Origin: Deuterostichococcus epilithicus
Taxonomy: Eukaryota; Chlorophyta; Trebouxiophyceae; Prasiolales; Stichococcaceae
Length of the DNA stretch: 64,000 nucleotides
Assembly: GCA_033439295.1 (NCBI GenBank)
Contig: JAVTLE010000007.1
Location: forward strand, 1,798,001 to 1,862,000
Direction of reading: 5' to 3'
Of this stretch, positions 1 to 12,287 are shown piece by piece. The position numbers and the translations under genes are program-made. Position 1 is the first letter of the stretch, and every line of letters begins with the position of its first letter. Under the pieces are notes generated by a model. That model searched no databases and was not told the origin of the DNA. It saw only the letters and a list, made by a program, of their open reading frames with translations.

Positions 1-1273
1 GAATTTATCTCTACGATTTTGGGAATTTGGCAGGGTGCACCGCCACACATTGTGGCGATGTATGATGCAGCAGGATTGGTATGCTGTACTTCCTCGCTGG
101 TAAGATAATGCTGGCATGCTGCCATCACATGGATGAGGACGCACAGGTGCGTTAGGCTGCATAGTGTTTGCTATGCCATGCGTGTTTCAACAGTTTCTGC
201 ATCACGGCTAAAAGTTTTTTCCAAGGTGGATCATCACCATGTCATCGGAGCATTTATGGTGATATGGTGTTTATGAAATTTAGAAGTATATGTCGGCAAC
301 ATTAATGCTACTGTGCCGCTGGAAACCACAAACAGTTTTTTCTCATGTCTGGAGCGGTGTCCATCGTTGCGAGGTCAGCATTACTGTGAGGTCCATACGA
401 CATACCCTCTCAGAGTATCCTTCTGCAGCCGCCGTCCTTTCTCGTATCAACGGGCGCCTTTCCGGTCGTTAGCTCAGGGCTCAGCCCAGCGCCCCAGATC
501 AGACGCTTCCTCTGCTTGTGTCATGCTCGACCGACTCTCCTCGAGTATATGCTAGCCGTCTGCGCTCTGGTCGGATTCCCATCGTGGCTGGGAACGTCAG
601 GACAACAGACCTGTGCAGCCAGTGCCCCCTGCAACCGCCTCTCGGCGCATCGGCGCACACCAGGTACCAGGTGCCCCNNCCGGGTCGGCCAGCTCCTCAG
701 ACCAGGTGCCCTCTCTATCTGTGTGCACGCTTAACCGAACCGGCCTGCGTGCATTCCACCCGCTCGCACTTCTGGTTTCCATCGCTGCGGGAATAGTAAC
801 AGCAGACCTGTGCGCCTTTGAATTTCAAAAGTTCGCAAAATTGCACAGACGCGCGAACAATTTCGACACGCGGGGGTAGATGCATCGGCCACGACGACAA
901 AGGCTTGACAACGTGCATATATGCCTGATTGCACCACCGTGTGAATGCAAATGCATCACTGAACAGGAGCGAATCGTGATGGCCGGCGGCATGCTGCTAA
1001 ATTGCGGGGCGGGGACCTCCCCCCACCTTCTGTGTGACATCCCTCCTGTCCTTCGCTCGCTTGACAGCGCTTCAAGACGTGTGACGCATGAAATCTCAAA
1101 ACCTGGACCGAAACGACGCTCAGACCACGCCAGTACATGCATGCGAGCAGTTGGCCCATCGGCAGGGAGGCATGCAGAAGCTGCGCCAACGCTGGCATCC
1201 AGCTTTCCTGACCAGGTTCGACGTGTTTCTCATGCAACAATCAGCAATGATCCAGTAAGCAACATCTGATCAG
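1..1273. other. Intergenic sequence upstream of FO synthase, no gene recognised
   Basis: This stretch lies upstream of the FO synthase start and probably holds its promoter and 5' UTR. Short open frames exist on both strands (for example a 129-codon frame at 880-1269 on the plus strand), but none shows a recognisable family motif or ends at a convincing splice site. Two ambiguous bases sit at 677-678. It could also contain the edge of a neighbouring gene outside the window. Confidence 0.5.
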
Positions 1274-4200
1274 ATGAAAACTACCGAAGTTCCACCACCT
1301 GTGCAGGAGCTCCGAAACATGGCTCATGCCGCCAGCTTGTCGGAGCTCATGGCGGAAGCTGCACGGCTTCGGGATGAAGGCCATTCAATTGTCACATTTT
1401 CACCCAAGGTGACCGCGGTCATCCGAGGACGACTCTCATCTCGGTCGACAATTCTCCGTGGAACCCCCTTCTGGAAGCGGCGCAGTCCCGTGATGCCAGG
1501 AGCCGCGGCAGTCCCAGTCCAGCCTATACAGTCGCCAGTTTCCAGACACATGCGATGCGAGCGAAGTTTGGTGTCTCTACCTCGTTCTCGCTCGTGTCTT
1601 GCTCAGGTTTTCCTGCCGCTGACGCGGCTGTGCCGCAACGAGTGTGGCTACTGCACCTTCGCAACGCCGCCGTCCTCGGGCCGCCGCGCCTACATGACGC
1701 TGCCCGAAATCCTGAGCATCGCGCGCGCAGGCGCCGCACAGGGCTGCACTGAGGCCCTGTTCACCCTGGGTGAGAGTCTTGCAGCAAGCCCGCAATGCTG
1801 GGATCCAAAACCGAGCCCAGTGTCTCATTGTCAGGTGTGCAGGTCTTCCTCAAAGGCGTGCTGGCTTGGCTGAGTGTGCACAAAGACAGCGTCGCTGCTG
1901 CAGCCTGATCATGGGACCACTCAGTAGTCGACTCAAGGCGGGCAAGGGAGCTGGCGGTCCCCAGTGGCAACGCCTGACGCCCAGGGTCTCATGCATCAAT
2001 GCCGCGCATCCTCCACACCAGGCGACAAGCCAGAAGACGTGTACCCCGAAGCAGCGGCGGAGCTTGCAGAGCTGGGGCATGACAGCACGGTGTCGTACGT
2101 GGCGGCCGCGGCGGCCGAGGTGCTGCGGGAGACGGGGCTGCTGCCCCACGTCAACGCCGGCATCCTGGACCAGGACCAGCTGACCAGCCTGCGGCGCTGG
2201 TCCGCCAGCCAGGCAGGGGCTCCACTTCTTGGACGGTCACAAGCTGAATGCGGGGCGCCTGCGCTGTGCAGCGTCGCCAGCATCGCTGGGCGAGCTGCAG
2301 CCGAGCGGACGCGCCTGAAAGCAGCGCTTGTTTGTTAGAGAAGCGTCCGCTGGTCGACCCTCTGGTCAGCGTCGCGCCATGGGCTTCTCTGAGCACGCGG
2401 GAACCACCTGCTGGAACCCAGCAGTCGACGTGCGCATGGCTGACGACCTGGCAACCCCGCTGCAGGGCCTGATGCTGGAGAGCACCTCTGAGCGGCTGCT
2501 GCAGCCGGGCATGGCGCACCACAACTGCCCCGACAAGGTGCAGTATCTTTCAACTCAAGTGTGCACCTGAAGCGCATGCTTGCCATATGAAGGATTACAG
2601 CGGTCAATGCGCTCACAGCCTGCTGTCCCACGGGCTTGACAGTGGCCCCATCAAGAAGAGCTGCGCGCCCCAAATTGCGCCACTGCATCGCCTAAAAAGC
2701 TTTGGACTGCACCTGTCCGTAGGTGCCCGCAGCGCGGCTCGCGACCATCGAGGCGGCCGGCAGGGCGCGCGTGCCCTTCACCTCCGGCATCCTCATCGGC
2801 ATCGGCGAGACGCGGGAGGAGCGACTGGACTCCTTGTTCGCCATCCGCGACCTCCACGCCCGCTATGGCCACATACAGGTGTGAGGGATGTGAAAGAAAT
2901 TGGCCTGTGCATGGCCTCGGTCCAGGCCCAGTCTGGTGGCACCTGCTTGAGAGGCGCTGCTGCCAGCTGGTCTGCCCTGTGGCTCGCGCAGTGTCGCTGA
3001 AGGCGTCGCTTAGCGCGGTGCAAGCAGGCCCTCGAGCGCATCCTCGCACGCGTGCCAGCCCGCTGTGCATCTGATGCTGCGCGCATGCTGCGGTGGGATC
3101 CCGTCATCGAGGCGCAAGCGTCTCCAGACCGCCCAGCGGCCATGCAGCAAGGATGAAGCAGCTGGGAACACCTTCACCTCCTCGTTGTGCTGTGAAGGAG
3201 GCATCCAGTCAGCTCTTCAGCCGCCCTCATCCTGACCATGCTCTTCACGGCGCAGGAGGTGATCATCCAGAACTTTCGTGCCAAGAAGGGCACCGCAATG
3301 GCAGCCTCCCCGGAGCCCCCGCTGGAAGACCTGCTGTGGACCGTCGCCATGGCGCGCATCATCCTGGGTCCCCACGCCAATGTGCAGGCGAGCAGCATTC
3401 CGGCTTGCGTGAATATTATGTCGTTGGGCGGAAGACAGCTTGCAGCCAAGACGCCACTGAGCAGAACCTTCGCAGGGGTACTGCTGAGTGTGCAGCGTCG
3501 CCTTGCTGCGCAGATTTGATGGCCTGCCGCATTGTCGAGCCCCTTGCTGTGGCAGCTTGCAGTGTATCAACGTGTGGAGCAGAGTGACTTGGCTGAAGAC
3601 CCGAGCGGCTCAGGGCTCCGACCCTCCCGGATGCTGACGCCGCGCAGGCTCCGCCGAACCTAACGCCCATCGAGCAGGGTGCCGAGGCGTGCGGCGGCCT
3701 CGAGGCCAGCTGGGCTGCGCTGCTGGCGGCCGGCATCAACGACTGGGGCGGCCTGAGCCCGCTGACGCGCGACTTCGTCAACCCGGAGAAGCCGTGGCCG
3801 CACATCGCGGGCCTCGCCGCCGTCACTGCCCGTGCCGGCTACGCCCTCCTGCCGAGGTTTGTGCAGCTTGTGCAGCTTGGAGTGCCTACGGAGATATCTG
3901 CACTCGGAGATCAATGTGGTGTCGCAGGTGCAGCTACCTGCGGGCTACCAACCTCTGGCTCGGCATGGTGCTGACAGTAGTCCCGATACATGAGGGCATT
4001 GCAATCTGATACACACAGACGAGCATATTCCGCCAGCCGTCACTGCACGAGTCGAACGACCCTGGGAAGCTGCAGCGCGCGAGCGCATCGTGACCATACT
4101 GCTGAACCCTGTCTTGACCATCGCCCTACTACTCTACTACACTACTGACGCTTGCGCAGGCGTCTCCATTCTTCCATCGCTGCCGCCGCAGGCTGACGGT

Positions 4201-7200
4201 GTACCCAGAGTACATGGCGGACGCGACCGCCTGGCTGAGCGACGCCGGCGCCCACGGCAGCATGCTCGCGGCCGCACTGCGGGCGGCGGACACCTCAGGC
4301 CTCGCGCGCGGCAGCCCCTGGTGCCCCGGCTCCTCCGTCGGCGAGCGCTACTTCGGCAGTGCCCTGGAGACTGACGGCACCGCCTCGGCTGCGGGCGGCG
4401 CCGAAGGGGACCATCCCGCCGCGGCTGCGGGTGCCGCTGCAGGAGGCGGCGACGCCGCGCCTTTCTGCGCGGCCGGTCCCACGTCTCCCGGGGCGGGCGG
4501 CGGCCGGCGCGGCATTGGCGGAGCCAATCTCCCTGGCTTTGCTGTTCTGGGCGGTGCCAACGCCGCGCCAGCCACCGCAGGCAGCTCAGACGCCAGCAGC
4601 TGCGTGACCGGCGTTAAATGCGCCGGTGCGGCAGAGGTGCAGCCAGGCGAAGCCAGCACGCCAGCGGCGGGCGCAGCCGTCCCGCAGGTCACTGACGTGG
4701 CCGCCGGGGAGGTGGAGCAAGCAACGGCCGGCGGCTCGCCGCTGGACGCCGGCAAGGCTCTGGCGGCGCAGGCAGACGACTGCCGAGGCGACGGCTCGGA
4801 TGCAGACGGGCCTCAACCGCCAGCGGCAGCAGCACCAAGCAACAGCAGCTCAGAAGCCAGCACGAACGTCAGCGGCGCCGTCGGCGGCCAAAAGTTTGCT
4901 GGCATCGCCGCGCTGGGGGACGCCGGCAGCAGCCCCGGTGCTGGCGCCCCTGCCGCCCTTGCAGGCACCTCAGACGCCAGCAGCGGCGCCATTGGCAGCA
5001 GCCGTGTCGGCACGGCAGAGGTGCAGCCAGGCGAAGCCAGCATGCCAGCGGCAGGCATGGCCGTCCCGCAGGTCACTGACGTGGCCGCCGGGGAGGTGGA
5101 ACAAGCAACGGCCGGCGGCTCGCCGCTGGAAGCCGGCAAGGCTCTGGCGGCGCAGGCAGACGACCGCCGAGGCGACGGCTCGGATGCAGACGGGCCTCAA
5201 CCGCCAGCGGCAGCAGCACCAAGCAACAGCAGCTCAGAAGCTAGTACGAACGTCAGCGACGCCGTCGGCGGCCAAAAGTTTGCTGGCATCGCCGCGCTGG
5301 GGGACGCCGGCAGCAGCCCCGGTGCTGGCGCCCCTGCCGCCCTTGCAGGCACCTCAGACGCCAGCAGCGGGGCCATTGGCAGCAGCCGTGTCGGCACGGC
5401 AGAGGTGCAGCCAGGCGAAACCAGCATGCCAGCGGCAGGCATGGCCGTCCCGCAGGTCACTGACGTGGCCGCCGGGGAGGTGGAACAAGCAACGGCCGGC
5501 GGCTCGCCGCTGGACGCTGGCAAGGCTCTTGCGGCGCAGGCAGGCGACCGCCGAGGCAACGGCTCGGACGCAGACGGGCCTCAACCGCCAGCGGCAGCAG
5601 CGCCAAGCAACAGCAGCTCAGAAGCCAGCACGAACGTCAGCGGCGCCGTCGGCGGCCAAAAGTTTGCCGGCATTGCTGCGCTGGGGGATGCTAGCAGCAG
5701 CCCCGGTGCCGACAACGCGCTTGTTGCAGGAGGCAGCTCAGACGGCAGCAGCGGCGCCATCGGTGGGAGCCGTGCTGGTGCAGCAGAGGTGCAGCCAGGT
5801 GAATCCAGCACGCCAGCGACGGGCGCAGCCATCCCGCAGGTCACTGATGTGGCCGCCGGGGAGGTGGAGCAGGCGACGGCTGGCGGCTCGCCGCTGGACG
5901 CCGGCAAGGCTCTGGCTGCGCAGGCAGGCGACCGTCGGGGCGATGGCTCGGATGCAGACGGGCCTCAGCCGCCAGCGGCAGCACCGCCAAGCAACAGCAG
6001 CTCAGAAGCCAGCACGAACGTCAGCGGCGCCGTCGGCGGCCAAAAGTTTGCCGGCATTGCTGCGCTGGGGGATGCTAGCAGCAGCCCCGGTGCCGACAAC
6101 GCGCTTGTTGCAGGAGGCAGCTCAGACGGCAGCAGCGGCGCCATCGGTGGGAGCCGTGCTGGTGCAGCAGAGGTGCAGCCAGGCGAAACCAGCACGCCAG
6201 CGACGGGCGCAGCCATCCCGCAGGTCACTGATGTGGCCGCCGGGGAGGTGGAGCAGGCGACGGCTGGCGGCTCGCCGCTGGACGCCGGCAAGGCTCTGGC
6301 TGCGCAGGCAGGCGACCGTCGGGGCGATGGCTCGGATGCAGACGGGCCTCAGCCGCCAGCGGCAGCACCGCCAAGCAACAGCAGCTCAGAAGCCAGCACG
6401 AACGTCAGCGGCGCCGTCGGCGGCCAAAAGTTTGCCGGCATTGCTGCGCTGGGGGATGCTAGCAGCAGCCCCGGTGCCGACAACGCGCTTGTTGCAGGAG
6501 GCAGCTCAGACGGCAGCAGCGGCGCCATCGGTGGGAGCCGTGCTGGTGCAGCAGAGGTGCAGCCAGGCGAAACCAGCACGCCAGCGACGGGCGCAGCCAT
6601 CCCGCAGGTCACTGATGTGGCCGCCGGGGAGGTGGAGCAGGCGACGGCTGGCGGCTCGCCGCTGGACGCCGGCAAGGCTCTGGCTGCGCAGGCAGGCGAC
6701 CGTCGGGGCGATGGCTCGGATGCAGACGGGCCTCAGCCGCCAGCGGCAGCACCGCCAAGCAACAGCAGCTCAGAAGCCAGCACGAACGTCAGCGGCGCCA
6801 TCGGCGGCCAAAAGTTTGCCGGCATTGCTGCGCTGGGCGATGCTGGCGATGGCCCCGGTGCCAACAACGCGCTTGCTGCAGGAGGCAGCTCAGACGCCAG
6901 CAGCGGCGCCATTGGCGGCAGCCGTGCTGGTGCGCCGGAGGCGCCGCAGGGGGACGACGCCCTCCCGGCTGCCGGCAGGGCCATTCCGCAGGTCACTGAC
7001 GTGGCCGCTGGGGATGTGGAGTCGGCAACGGCAGGCGGCTCGCCGCTGGACGCCGGCAAGGCCCTGGCGGGCAGCGCCGCAGCTGAGCGCGGGGAGCCCA
7101 GCGGTGGCGGCGCGTGGGGCTCGGCACAAACCTCGGCCGGCGCTGCTGCCCCCGGCGACGCAGCAGGCGGGAATGCAGGAGGCGGGTCGCAGCGTGGCGC

Positions 7201-10200
7201 CGACCCTCCTGCTGACAGTGGGCTGCCGAGGGCGACAGCGGCGGAGCCGTCAGCTTTGGCAGCGGCGGCGGGCAGCAGGAGCCGAGCCGCGACGCCGCAG
7301 CCGCGCCTGGCGCCCCGCCGCGCATGGCAGGTGCAAGCTGGTCGTACGCAGTGGTGTGCATGCAGGAGGGCCTGCCCCCTGTGACCCAAGACCGTGCTCC
7401 GATCCGACGACCCAGATGGTGCAGACACACGAGTTGCTTGTTGCCGATTCGGGGTCGTTGGGTGGACAATCTTGAACCAGCGGACGGTGTGCGCCAATCC
7501 TGAAGTATCGCTTTGCATATGACCACAGCTCGAGGGAGAAGACGGCGAGCGATCTCTGCATGAAGCTGCCAGCCGAACGAACTCTCTTGCGCTTTGACGT
7601 CTGAAAGTTCATCGAGGGATTCACACACTGCACAGGTGGCGGTCGGCGAGGATGGCCTGATGCGCGGCTGCGAGCGGCCGGCGGCGTCGCGCGACGTGGC
7701 GGCGCTGGTGGCGCGCGTCCTCGGCGGCGGCGCGCCGCTGGACGAGGCGGATATCACCCGCCTGTTCCGCACCCGCGGCGCTGACCTGGAGGTGCTGCTG
7801 CTGCCCTCCCTTGACCTCAGCACTAGGGGTCTCGACTTGTGCATGCAGAGTGTCTGTCCCACGCTCGCGGCGCCGACCTGGGAGGCGCCGTTACAAACCA
7901 TCCGCAAACCTCTTTCAGTGATTAGACAGGCGTGGTTACTTCGGTGGTCACTGCCGCGCCCGGGACGCCAAACTGGAGGTGCTGCCACCGGCCCTCCTGA
8001 CCTCAATTTTTCGAACATACAAAGTGTGATCATCTCAATCTTTGCGACCGGCGGCCACACATAAGGCGCTGGTGTGGAGGTGCCGCCACCAAACCTCGTA
8101 CATCGCAAGTGTCGGTTGGTCCTTCTAAGGTGGCTGCTGCGCGACAGCGGCGCCAATCTGGCGACGCCCGCCGATTTCTTTCCTAGCTTTTCATGATATT
8201 TCTCGACAGACACAGGCGGCGCGCAGACTGCGGCTGGCGGTTGCCGCATCCTCCAGATCAGGAGCTTATTTTACAGGCAGGTGGCGGGTCACAAGTCAAC
8301 TTTCGTACGTCGAGGGCAAGTAATGTCGACTGTCTACTTTCGTAAAGTTGAGGGCAGGAATGTGTTTGCCCCCGCGAGTCGGGTCCCAAACCAGAAAGTA
8401 GGTCGTTGGAATGCAGGATATTTTCCGCTGTGTTGCAAGCCTTTCCTGGAACCTGCCACTGTTGGTACTCCTGGCCAAGGCCGGCTGGCCGACACCAGCC
8501 AGCTGGTCCCAATATATGCGGGTCCACTACGACAGGATTCCGTCGTACCCAGTGGTGCGGGGCCAAAGTCGGACCTCGGAGGTTCCGCCAGCTGTAATCG
8601 TATTGGTACTGTCAGACAGGCACTGATCGGCAACTGATCGTACCATCTGTTTTAATACTGAAGACGTACAGGCCCTCGTGGCAGCGAGCGATACGATTCT
8701 CGGTGCCGGAGCTGGTTCTGGCTGGTGTGTGCTGCAGACGCCGCAGGCTGGCCATCTTACCACAACTGGACGCCTGACCTGCCCGCCTGACAGCAGCTGA
8801 TGACGCGAGCCTGCCTCAGGGTTTAGGGGCTGCCCTCTAAATGCTGCAGGGTGCCCCAATCTAATCAGCTTCCCTCCTCCGGCCTGACCCAATCCTCAAT
8901 GACGCTCCGGCGCACCAAGCCTGCGAGCGGTCGCTGTGCACCTGACTACCATTGTGCTGCATCCTGCTAGCAGGTGTTGATGGTAGCTTCTTTGCTCTGC
9001 TGTAGGAGGTGTGCCGCGGAGCGGATGAACTGCGGCGCCGGGTGCACGGCGATGCCGTGTCCTACACCGTCAACCGCAACATCAACTACACCAACATCTG
9101 CACGTGATGCTTCCTCCCCTGATGAGGGCGGCATAACGAGGATGCCCGCCGAGTTTGGATTCCTGCGCACCGCGCTGGTCGACCTGCCTGCTGAAGGCTG
9201 GCCTTTCAACATGGTTGCAGGTACAAGTGCCAATTTTGCGCCTTCAGCAAGGGCAAGGTGATTTCGCTCTGCACCCATCATCCGTGCCTTACTCGCGCTG
9301 CCTGCTGCAGCGAGGCCTGCTGCAGCGAGGCCTGCCCGCCGCAGTGCATACCCAGAACCCCAGTCGGCACAACAGCAGTCCCACCTGGACGTGAGGATGC
9401 ACTGGAATCCGGACCCTGACCGGCGCTCAGCAGGCGAACGAGGAGCTGCGGGGGGCGCCGTACCTGCTGGGGCTGGAGGAGGTGGGTCGGCGGGTCGCCG
9501 AGGCCTGGGAGCGGGGCGCGTCGGAGGTGTGCATGCAGGGCGGCATCCACCCCGACTTCACCGGGGAGACGTACCTCAGGTGGGGAGCAGCCGCCTGGAA
9601 CAGGGGAACCATTGTGGTGCTGTTGTGTGACACCAGGGCGGCCCCTCATCCGAAATCAACATTCGGCGCCCAGTCTGCCGACGCCCCCACAGCTCGGACT
9701 GACTCTGATAGACGAGGCTAGTAGACGAGTCCAGCAGAACGAGTGTGCTTACGGACCAGATCTGCACTGCCACGGCCCGGCTGGTGGCGACTGCACCGTC
9801 GGCAATGCAATGCGGCGCTCGGGACCCTTGTTCTCACACAGTGCCCCGCAAGCCGCAGGCTGCTGCAGACGGCGCGGGAGGCGGCGCCGGGCATCCACGT
9901 GCATGCATTCAGCCCGCTGGAGGTGGCACAAGGCGCTGCTGCGAGCGGTTGGTCCCTTAGCACGTGAGGAATCCCCTCTTTTGTGATGTTTTGCTTCACC
10001 GAGTGGAGCTTCACCCTTCCTGTCGCTTTCACTTGCGCATAGGGCTTACCCTGTCGCCTACCCCTTCCGCCTGCATCCTGCGATGTAACGAATGCACGTT
10101 TTGCATGTCGTGCCTGTAGCCGCGGCGCCCAATGCCAGTCGTGCGTATCCCTGTAGGTACCTGCGCAAGCTCAAGATGGCAGGGCTGGGCAGCCTGCCGG

Positions 10201-12287
10201 GCACAGCGGCGGAGGTGCTGGATGACCGCGTGCGCTCGGTGCTGTGCCCAGACAAGCTGTCAACCTCCGAGTGGCTGGAGGTGCCGCCCTCCGTCCTTCT
10301 GGCTGTTCTGGATGTGCAGCAGGTTGTGCAAGGGCCAGCTGTCAGAAGTTCCTGTGCCTTTGCGGCGCTGGCAAGGTGCATGCCCAAATGTTGGCTACGA
10401 TGTGGCAGGTGTTGTGAGCACGACAGGAAGCCGAAACCCTGTGCTAAGCCTCGCCCATCCAACCCTGCCAAGTCACTGCACAGTCCACTCCGCAGCAGCA
10501 GTCGCATGTCCCTGCAGCCGGGCTTGGGCTCAAGTCATTCGCTGCGGACGACACCGGGTGCCGGTAACATGCTCATCCGCCCGCCCTGCCAGCACAGTGT
10601 TTCAACCCCTTGCCCTAGCCAAGAGTCTGCAACGCCATCATGCAACCTCCATGTCGTCATGCCCATGTACCCCACGTGCAGGTGGTTGGCGCTGCGCACC
10701 GGGCGGGCATCCGGACCTCGTCCACCATTATGTTTGGGCACGTGGACGGCGTCGGCGCCTGGGCGCGCCACCTGCTGGCACTGCGGGCGCTGCAGGCGGC
10801 TACCGGCGGCGTCACCGAGTTCGTGCCGCTGCCCTTCGTGCACATGCAGGCGCCCATATACCTCAAGGGTGCGGCACTCATCTCCTCCTGTTCACCCTCC
10901 TCTTCCTGCCTGTTTCCCTCCCTCTCTCATGCTCTCGCCCGCGAAATTGGCCGTATGCTGTGAAAAGTCCCCCCGTCTGGCGGGAGGCATGCGGTGCGCC
11001 ATGCCAGCGCAGCGGCCTGCCCACCAGCGACGGCAGGCGACTCCGGGTAGCACTGCGAATTCACTGTCCTGGCACCCAAAAGATGCCTCTGGTACACTGC
11101 AGCGCGGCGCTGCCTGGTACCCCACATGTGGACATGCTGTGTTTTGTGCTTTGCTCAAATGGCCTCGTTTCCATGTCGCGGGAAACCCCTCTGGGTCGAA
11201 AGCCTAGACCAGCCAGCAGCCAGGCGTTGGGAAGACAGAAAGGCCTGCTGTACATCACATGCTGCCAGGTTGCAGCGGCCCTACTGCTAATTGAGGGCTG
11301 AGTAGCATTGTACTCCGGCAGTACCTACACCTACTCCTCAACACCAGAGATGGTATTGTCGTACTCCGGGAACTACAAGGGCTTAGCCATTCGCGACCAG
11401 GAAGCTATAGACTGTAGAACAGAGGAAGGCCTGCTGGACGAAGAAACAGCTGCTGTTGCCGGCGCAGGTCTCTGGTTTCCTGACGGCTTGCAGCCACCAG
11501 ATGCGCTGCAGAGGCCTTTGCCGCAGCTGCAATCTGCGAGAAGTTGTGCACCAGACGACCTTTTTAGAGCGGCGGTTCAGCTGCACAGCCGCCATCAGCT
11601 GGAGGACACCTAGCGACACAGACATCCAAGTTGGTTTCGAGCCTCTCATCTGACTGCGGAGCCTTGTCACTTGGTGCAGGGCGGGCGCGCCGCGGCCCGA
11701 CGCTGGCGGAGTGCGTGCTGATGCACGCGGTGGGGCGGCTGGCGCTGCATCCGGTGCTGACCAACGTGCAGGCCAGCTGGGTGAAGATGGGGCCGGAGCA
11801 GGCGGCGCGTCTGCTGGCCGTCGGCTGCAACGACATGGGTGGCAGCATCATGAACGAGTCCATCACCCGCGCCGCAGGCAAGGCGCTGCCAGGTTCAACA
11901 GCCGCTTGAGGCAGCCCTGGATGGCTGGCCTGCCCTGGGGGTGTTGTGTGTCGTGGAGGCCTTCGCGATGGGAATTTCAGCTAATACCGCATCCCAAGCA
12001 GAGCTGCGAAGGTCCACTCCAGCAGACGCAGTAAAGTGCTCAAGCCTCCATGCGAGCATCTGGCTTCAGCTGGAACGGTCACATTCATGTCTCTATGACC
12101 AGAACTCGTGCGCGCCCCTGCAGGTGCGGAGCACGGCCAGGAGCTGCCGCCGGAGCGCATGGAGGAGCTCATCAGAGAGGCGGGGCGCGACCCCTGGCAG
12201 CGCACCACGCTGTACGCGCCGGCGGACCTGCGGCAGACGATGCGCTCCTTCGGCGCCGCGCCCCTCGCGCAGCTTGCGGCGCGCTGA
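1274..12287 (+). CDS. FO synthase, fused CofG-CofH radical SAM enzyme with a giant repeat linker
   Basis: This is 7,8-didemethyl-8-hydroxy-5-deazariboflavin (FO) synthase. The CofH half couples tyrosine to 5-amino-6-ribitylaminouracil and the CofG half closes the ring; in green algae FO is known as a photolyase/cryptochrome antenna. Seventeen exons join in frame: 1274-1408, 1607-1769, 2022-2212, 2466-2537, 2723-2878, 3256-3387, 3648-3856, 4192-7330, 7636-7791, 9006-9103, 9221-9257, 9431-9579, 9859-9963, 10157-10280, 10682-10868, 11680-11877, 12124-12287 (5415 bp, 1804 residues). CofG has a CX3CX2C cluster at Cys54/58/61, then GILIGIGET and the stretch AGINDWGG. CofH has a CX3CX2C at Cys1483/1487/1490 inside [10 protein letters not shown], then [14 protein letters not shown] and [10 protein letters not shown]. 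Residues about 462-1314 are tandem repeats between the halves. Three introns (2213, 3388, 11878) start with GC. The first in-frame ATG is taken as start; another lies at 1319. Family assignment is secure; the N-terminus and linker function are inference. Confidence 0.95.
4518..7075 (+). repeat. Coding tandem repeat, 384-bp unit, about 6.6 copies
   Basis: A 384-bp (128-codon) unit recurs about 6.6 times inside exon 8 of the FO synthase. The segment beginning QPPAAA occurs at about 4812, 5196, 5580, 5964, 6348 and 6732, and the segment with [12 protein letters not shown] occurs seven times. The units at 5964-6347 and 6348-6731 encode the same 128 residues and look identical or nearly so in DNA, which suggests recent unequal exchange. 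The first and last copies are more diverged. Because the period is a multiple of three, several other frames are also open over kilobases. The translated unit is rich in Ala, Gly, Ser, Pro and acidic residues with no predicted fold that I recognise, so it is probably a disordered linker. Confidence 0.97.
8299..8362 (+). repeat. Short imperfect direct repeat in the long FO synthase intron
   Basis: Two 27-base imperfect copies (8299-8325 and 8336-8362, both containing CTTTCGTA and GAGGGCA) lie 37 bases apart inside the 1214-bp intron 7792-9005. That intron is the longest in the gene and shows no recognisable gene or mobile element. Confidence 0.6.

Noticed and set aside
880-1269. 129-codon plus-strand frame before FO synthase as an upstream exon
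   Set aside because: No similarity to CofG N-termini. The conserved CofG sequence begins in the exon starting at 1274, and no splice pair joins the two in frame convincingly.
4518-7075. Regular repeats that might suggest a CRISPR array
   Set aside because: Units are 384 bp and contiguous without spacers, coding, and in a eukaryotic exon.
4626-7475. A second 949-codon open frame over the FO synthase repeat, and several open minus-strand frames of 108-418 codons
   Set aside because: The 384-bp unit is a multiple of three, so one stop-free unit makes every copy stop-free. These frames lack family motifs, while the frame joined to CofG and CofH is fixed by homology on both sides.
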